Part shown: positions 59,881-64,000 of the stretch, piece by piece
How positions within the stretch are numbered: position 1 is the first letter of the stretch
Layout of the letters: every line of letters begins with the position of its first letter
Assembly: GCA_022036555.1 (NCBI GenBank)
Contig: CM039133.1
Coordinates: forward strand, 39,508,718-39,572,717
Reading direction: 5' to 3'
From: Microstegium vimineum
Lineage: Eukaryota > Streptophyta > Magnoliopsida > Poales > Poaceae
Length of the DNA: 64,000 nucleotides
Program-made: the position numbers and the translations under genes
Notes under the pieces: model-generated
What the model was told of the DNA's origin: nothing
What the model saw: only the letters and a program-made list of their open reading frames with translations
Databases searched by the model: none

Positions 59881-62628
59881 ATGAAGAACGCCGGTCCCAT
59901 TCCCGGTAGTGGTGGTGACCCTCCACCTCCACCGCGTCCACCCACTGATCGGGGAAGGGGCAAGCAGAAGGTTGTTTCGAAGAAGCGCAAGAGGCCACTT
60001 ATGGATCCAGACTCCACAACAGCAGTTGCAGTGGCCGAGGCAGTAGAGATAGCGGAGCGAGGTGGACGTCGCGCCGGTTTGACGCTCTCGCCTCGCCGTG
60101 GAACGCATCATGAGTCCCCTTCACATCCAGAGACAGAGCCCGCAGAGTCTACTGAGACAGAGGAGGCAGAGCAGGCTACACAGACTGAGCAGCCAGAGGC
60201 CGCGGGCCCCTCTTCGATTGGTGAGCTGTGTCACTCGCTCACGTGGGTCTGGAGCACCACCCAGTCCACTAGGACCTTAGCTACCAGAACCAGTGAGGCA
60301 TCAGGTCAGGGTTCTCACAGCCAAGCAGGTCTAGCTCCTTCGCTTTGTGGACTTTCAGTCTTGGTTCCCGGGTCAGAGGGATCCCCGTGCTGGCCGTAAC
60401 TTCTATACAACCATAAACGAGGACTTCTACAGAGCTTACGTTAAGACAGGCGCTCCTCTTAGGGCTCACAGAGTTTGACCACCTACTCACATAGAGGGTG
60501 TTGGTGGTACAGAGATTCTTCCGCACTTGCAGTACCTTCAGGGTTTGTCTGACTTGATGGGACGATCCGATGCTTATCAGAAGGACTGGGTCTATCAGTT
60601 CTACGCCTCGTTGTGGATCTCCCCTGACCACGAGTTCTTCCACTTCGGCTTTTAGGGCTGCAACTTCAGAGTTACTGCTACTCAGTTCCGGGAGATGTTC
60701 CACCTAGAGTTCTCTCCTACGAGTATCCACAGTCTGTGCTACGGGGACCATGAGGCACCTCGTCGACCTCACGATGGGATAATGCCATCTACCGACTACG
60801 TGAGGCCGTGCTTCCAACTGCCTTTCACAGAGGGTTCGAGCCGCACACCAAGAGACCTCACACCTCTTGCTCGGATTCTCCATGAGGTACTGAGGCGTAC
60901 CATTCTTCCTAGGGTTGGAGCTCGGGACACTATCACTCATCTTCAGTTGTGGCTTCTCGCTCATATCATCCGGAAAGAAAAGTTTGATCTATGGGATTTG
61001 ATTGTCAGCGAGCTAGAGGACATCATAGCTGCAGGCTTCAGAGGTCACTGGCAGCTACATTATGCACATTGGATCTCCTATCTGATAGTGTCTATGACTC
61101 GATCTGGATCACTGCGAGTCACTCTTACCAGGCCAACTACTGAGTACCCCATCTACTCAATGAGCCAGTTGGTCATCCACGGGAACCTTCCTCGCCCCAG
61201 TAGAGCTTACCGTCCAGGCACCAGGCAGGCAGGTGTGCCACCCCAGTCAGAGGGGGATACTGATGCTACAGTTGAGCAGATTGCCCAGGCAGAGCTTGCG
61301 GATCTTGATGCTAAGATTGATACAGCTGCCAAGGCTGCCTACAGAGAGGACTTGGACTCAGATAGCTCAGATGAGGACTACAGGCCGATGCCTGAGTATG
61401 CAGCGATGTCTCATGACCATGAGGCAGGAGGGTCAGGTGCAGCTCTAGCTCCAGCTCCAGTTTTAGACACCTCAGAGGCCACACTCCTTACCCTCCTTAC
61501 CAGGATGTAGGAGGAGCAGTCACGATAGGCAGAGGAGCAGAGGAGGCAGGCTGCATAGGTTCAGAGGCTCACAGCACAGCAGCTAGCAGCTCAGGCTAAG
61601 ACTCAGGCCAGGCAGGACGAGTTTCAGCGCCAGTTCCTGTCCTATGAGATGCAACAGGCTGAAATTCAGAAGACTCAGACCATGCTTCTTGAGCGTCTCC
61701 TTAGCTCGAGATCCGGGCAGACCGTCACTCCACAACTTCAGTTGCCCGGGGTCTCACAGTAGCAGCAGAACACCTCTCAGGCACATCAGCCTCCAGTGGT
61801 CATGGTGCCGACTCCCGCGTTACCGTCCGGAGGATAGCAGAGTCAGGCACCCATTGCTTCACCTTTCCAGGCACCAGCTTCTCCAGAGGTTCAGTCTCCG
61901 AGGACCCAGGTGTCCTCATGGTTAGTTTCGCCCGACGAACTTCAGACGGGTTTCACACCTATCTGGGGAACTACCATTGCAGAGGCCTCTCGTGACCTCT
62001 TGGCTTCCTACTTGGAGATCACAGGAGATGACACTCCAGAAGCCGCTCAGCCAGACTCACTAGTTCCAGAGGTTGAGGCTCCTCCTCTGGCGATAGGCAT
62101 GTATTTGTCCTCAGTCGCTTCGTCGGAGGTTGCACTAGACTGCTATACACAGACGGTGACCACTCCACCTCTTACTGCTGTTCAGACAGATGCTATGTCC
62201 GGTGCAGTTGAGGCCGTTGCGCCAGAGGCACCAGTCCGGGCACAGGAGCAGGCTGAGGCAGTTACAGTGGCAGTATTTCTCCGCCTCAGTCCCAGCCAGC
62301 AGAGCTCGTTGCCACCGTATCTCTGTTGCTTTAGCAATATCTACTCCTCCACCGCCTCGAGTTTTCACTCGTCGGGCTCCTAGAACCACTACTACAGTGG
62401 CAGGACCGTCAGAGGAACCAGCTGAGCGTCAGGGGGAGCCAATTGAGTCAGCAGCTCCAGAGCTTATAGTGTCAGTTCTAGAGGCCACCCCAGCTGAGCC
62501 TACTCCAGCAGAGACAGAGGCAGATGCTCAGTCAGATGATTCAAATCTTCAGGACTTCATCATGCTCGATCGCAAGGCTGCAACCTCTACGTCTTCACCC
62601 CAACTCCAGATGTTTAGTTTTTGGTGCT
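59881..62628 (+). pseudogene. SIRE env-like ORF (inactivated)
   Basis: An ORF downstream of pol as in SIRE/Maximus copia elements. It starts MKNAGPIPGSGGDPPPPPRP, with a basic nuclear-localisation-like KKRKRP at about residues 40-45. A conserved plant retroelement domain follows (QKDWVYQFYASLWISPDHEF, THLQLWLLAHIIRKEKFDLWDLI), then Gln-rich coiled-coil and Pro/Glu-rich regions. I see no signal peptide or convincing membrane anchor, so 'env-like' describes position only. Breaks: a frameshift near 60300-60350; TGA 60476; TAG at 60653, 61508, 61526, 61556, 61760 and 61835; a frameshift near 62285-62340. All TAGs stand where Gln would fit the Gln-rich context. Confidence 0.82.
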
Positions 62629-63085
62629 AGACGCCAAAGGGAGAGAGAGAGAGTCGAGTTCTAGAGATAGGGGGAGGGATTTGCTTCTCTGTGTGATTTA
62701 TTTCCCCCGTACTCATGTCATCATGTCTATCTTTCTTGCATGTGTGTATATGTGTGATGGATGATGTTTGTGAGATACTTATGCTTGTGTGACATACTCT
62801 TAATTTTCACTAATACATGTTTTGAGTTGCCACTTGTTCATGATATGTCTCATTGATAAATGCATTTGAGCTTCCACGACTTACTTCGACATTTACTTGA
62901 GAATATCATGAGGTACTCCGTTTTCATATTCATATTCATGAGTACCATGTTTGTGGTTTGGTTTGGGTGAGCAAGTATGCTTCTTTACTAATTCACTAAC
63001 CCTTGCTCAACCATTCCAAGTCACTTGAAATCCTAACCTTCTCACTCTTATATCTCATACTTGAGAAATATTTTCGTCAATCACC
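62629..63085 (+). other. Non-coding tail between env-like ORF and polypurine tract
   Basis: AT/GT-rich DNA without a gene. A (GA)n stretch (AGAGAGAGAGAG) is near 62640-62652. Typical 3' untranslated region of SIRE-type elements. Confidence 0.6.
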
Positions 63086-63099
63086 AAAAAGGGGGAGAT
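63086..63099 (+). other. Polypurine tract of the copia element
   Basis: AAAAAGGGGGAGAT directly precedes the 3' LTR start TGAAG at 63100, the form usual for SIRE-type elements. Confidence 0.85.
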
Positions 63100-63340
63100 T
63101 GAAGAATCATGGCCCTATTGGTTTCGATGATTAACGGCAATTAGCGATTATTATGGCTAACGTGTGTTTTGCAGAGGCTATGCGTAGCTTAGCCATAGTG
63201 ATCAACATGAATGGGCATAAATGGTTATCACTTAGCCTTCAAGATGGATATCGTTTCGGATTTCAAAGAGACATGATGAAGACCCTAGAATGATAGGCTA
63301 AGTGCCATAAGGTGATGAAGGGCACTTAGAAATAGATAGG
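63100..63340 (+). repeat. 3' LTR of the copia element, interrupted
   Basis: Starts TGAAGAATCATGGCCCTATTGG, pairing with the CCTTCA end of the 5' LTR. After 241 bases it is interrupted by an element beginning TGTAACACCC; the remainder must lie right of the window. Confidence 0.8.
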
Positions 63341-64000
63341 TGTAACACCCTAGTTTTTGGTTTTGCAAATAGAATTTAAATTTGAGCTTTTATCCAATTT
63401 ATACTCATTAAAATATAGGGGAAATTAAAATAATTTTTGGAATAAAAGCAATTCACCTAGAGCTTAGTAACATGTTTGTTGCACTCATGCTGAATCTTTG
63501 ATCTTTGGTTGAGTCTAGGATAGGTTGAGTGAAGTTCAAATTCAAATCTCATTTGAATTGAGCTAGTTTTCAAAACTAGAAAAAAAGAAAAGAGCTTTTC
63601 TTTCTTTCTCTCCCTCCTTTCACTCTTCTGGCCCAACAGAAGAGCCAACCCAGCTCTCCCTCCCGCACTCCCTCCCTCTCGGCCCAACCAGCTCGGCCCA
63701 AGGCCGAGGCCCATGCGGCCACACTCCCTCTCCTCCCGCAATTCTCTCTCTCTGCACCGTGGCCCCCGCATGTCGGCGCCAAGGCAAGCTGGAGCACACA
63801 CACGCACACGCACTCCTCCTCACCCTCACTCACTGATCAGCGGGCCCGGTCTGTCGGCGCCAACATCCGCACCAGCACGTACGCGCTGCTCTCCCTCTCT
63901 CTCTGTCGCGCGGGCCCGAGACGCCGACCCCACCCGACAGCCGCACCCTCACCCCTTCCTTCTTCCTCGGCGCGCGGAGACGCCGCCCGACATCACCGCC
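63341..64000 (+). mobile_element. Left LTR of another LTR retrotransposon, running off the window
   Basis: Begins TGTAACACCCTAGTTTTTGG, the start shared by many grass gypsy LTRs (CRM/Tekay types). CT-rich and GC-rich sequence follows from 63590. The frames on the minus strand here are compositional. If it is a 5-bp-duplicating element, the bases ATAGG (63336-63340) should recur at its far end. Confidence 0.7.

Noticed and set aside
59881..62628. True viral envelope gene
   Set aside because: No signal peptide, membrane anchor or fusion-type features; only the position after pol resembles env.

Overview
This is plant nuclear DNA, and the gene structure and repeat families point to a grass, probably a panicoid. 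The evidence is intron-bearing plant genes, Stowaway-type MITEs, SIRE/Maximus-type copia and Tekay-type gypsy retroelements, CACTA, hAT and MULE ends, and a convergent GF14/FKF1 gene pair that I recall as neighbours on rice chromosome 11 (from memory, unchecked). Three host genes are recognisable: a 14-3-3 gene (25627-28637, +, 5 exons, intact), the LOV/F-box/Kelch blue-light receptor FKF1/ADO3 (30354-33664, -, 2 exons, six single-base deletions), and a BPA1-like RRM gene (50389-52482, -, 3 exons, intact). A three-exon METTL23-like methyltransferase fragment lies at about 20.66-21.81 kb.

Layout. 1-18.8 kb is a stack of nested elements. A solo LTR with TCCGGA arrays is split by a complete 13.1-kb Tekay-type chromovirus (451-13547, minus strand, 5-bp target duplication). 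Next come CACTA-like DNA, an inverted solo LTR (14826-17129), the right end of a CACTA element, and a further truncated LTR. 18.8-25 kb holds a gene fragment, a MULE-type MITE with a long inverted repeat and tRNA-promoter-like boxes, and other MITEs. 25-34 kb is the gene island GF14-FKF1. 34-42 kb is AT-rich and holds a 534-bp hAT MITE and a solo LTR (39306-41152). 41992-46688 is a complete hAT element with a decayed DUF659/hATC transposase. 46.7-53 kb is mostly AT-rich spacer plus BPA1. 53.3-63.3 kb is a SIRE-type copia element that kept gag, protease, integrase and an env-like ORF but lost reverse transcriptase and RNase H. Its 3' LTR is interrupted at 63341 by another element that runs out of the window.

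The most striking observation is the extra ORF upstream of gag in the Tekay element (8935-7907, minus). From its most plausible start codon the protein begins with a near copy of the histone H3 N-terminal tail (14 identities over H3 positions 1-23, including the ARK motif around K9). A compact alpha/beta domain, a long coiled coil and an acidic tail follow. The same element carries an integrase with a C-terminal chromodomain, the kind of module that reads methylated H3K9. I infer, but cannot prove, a histone-mimic system.

The decayed retroelement ORFs share a second pattern: nearly every in-frame stop is a TAG or TGA where one C-to-T change of CAG or CGA explains it. That is the expected scar of CHG and CG methylation.
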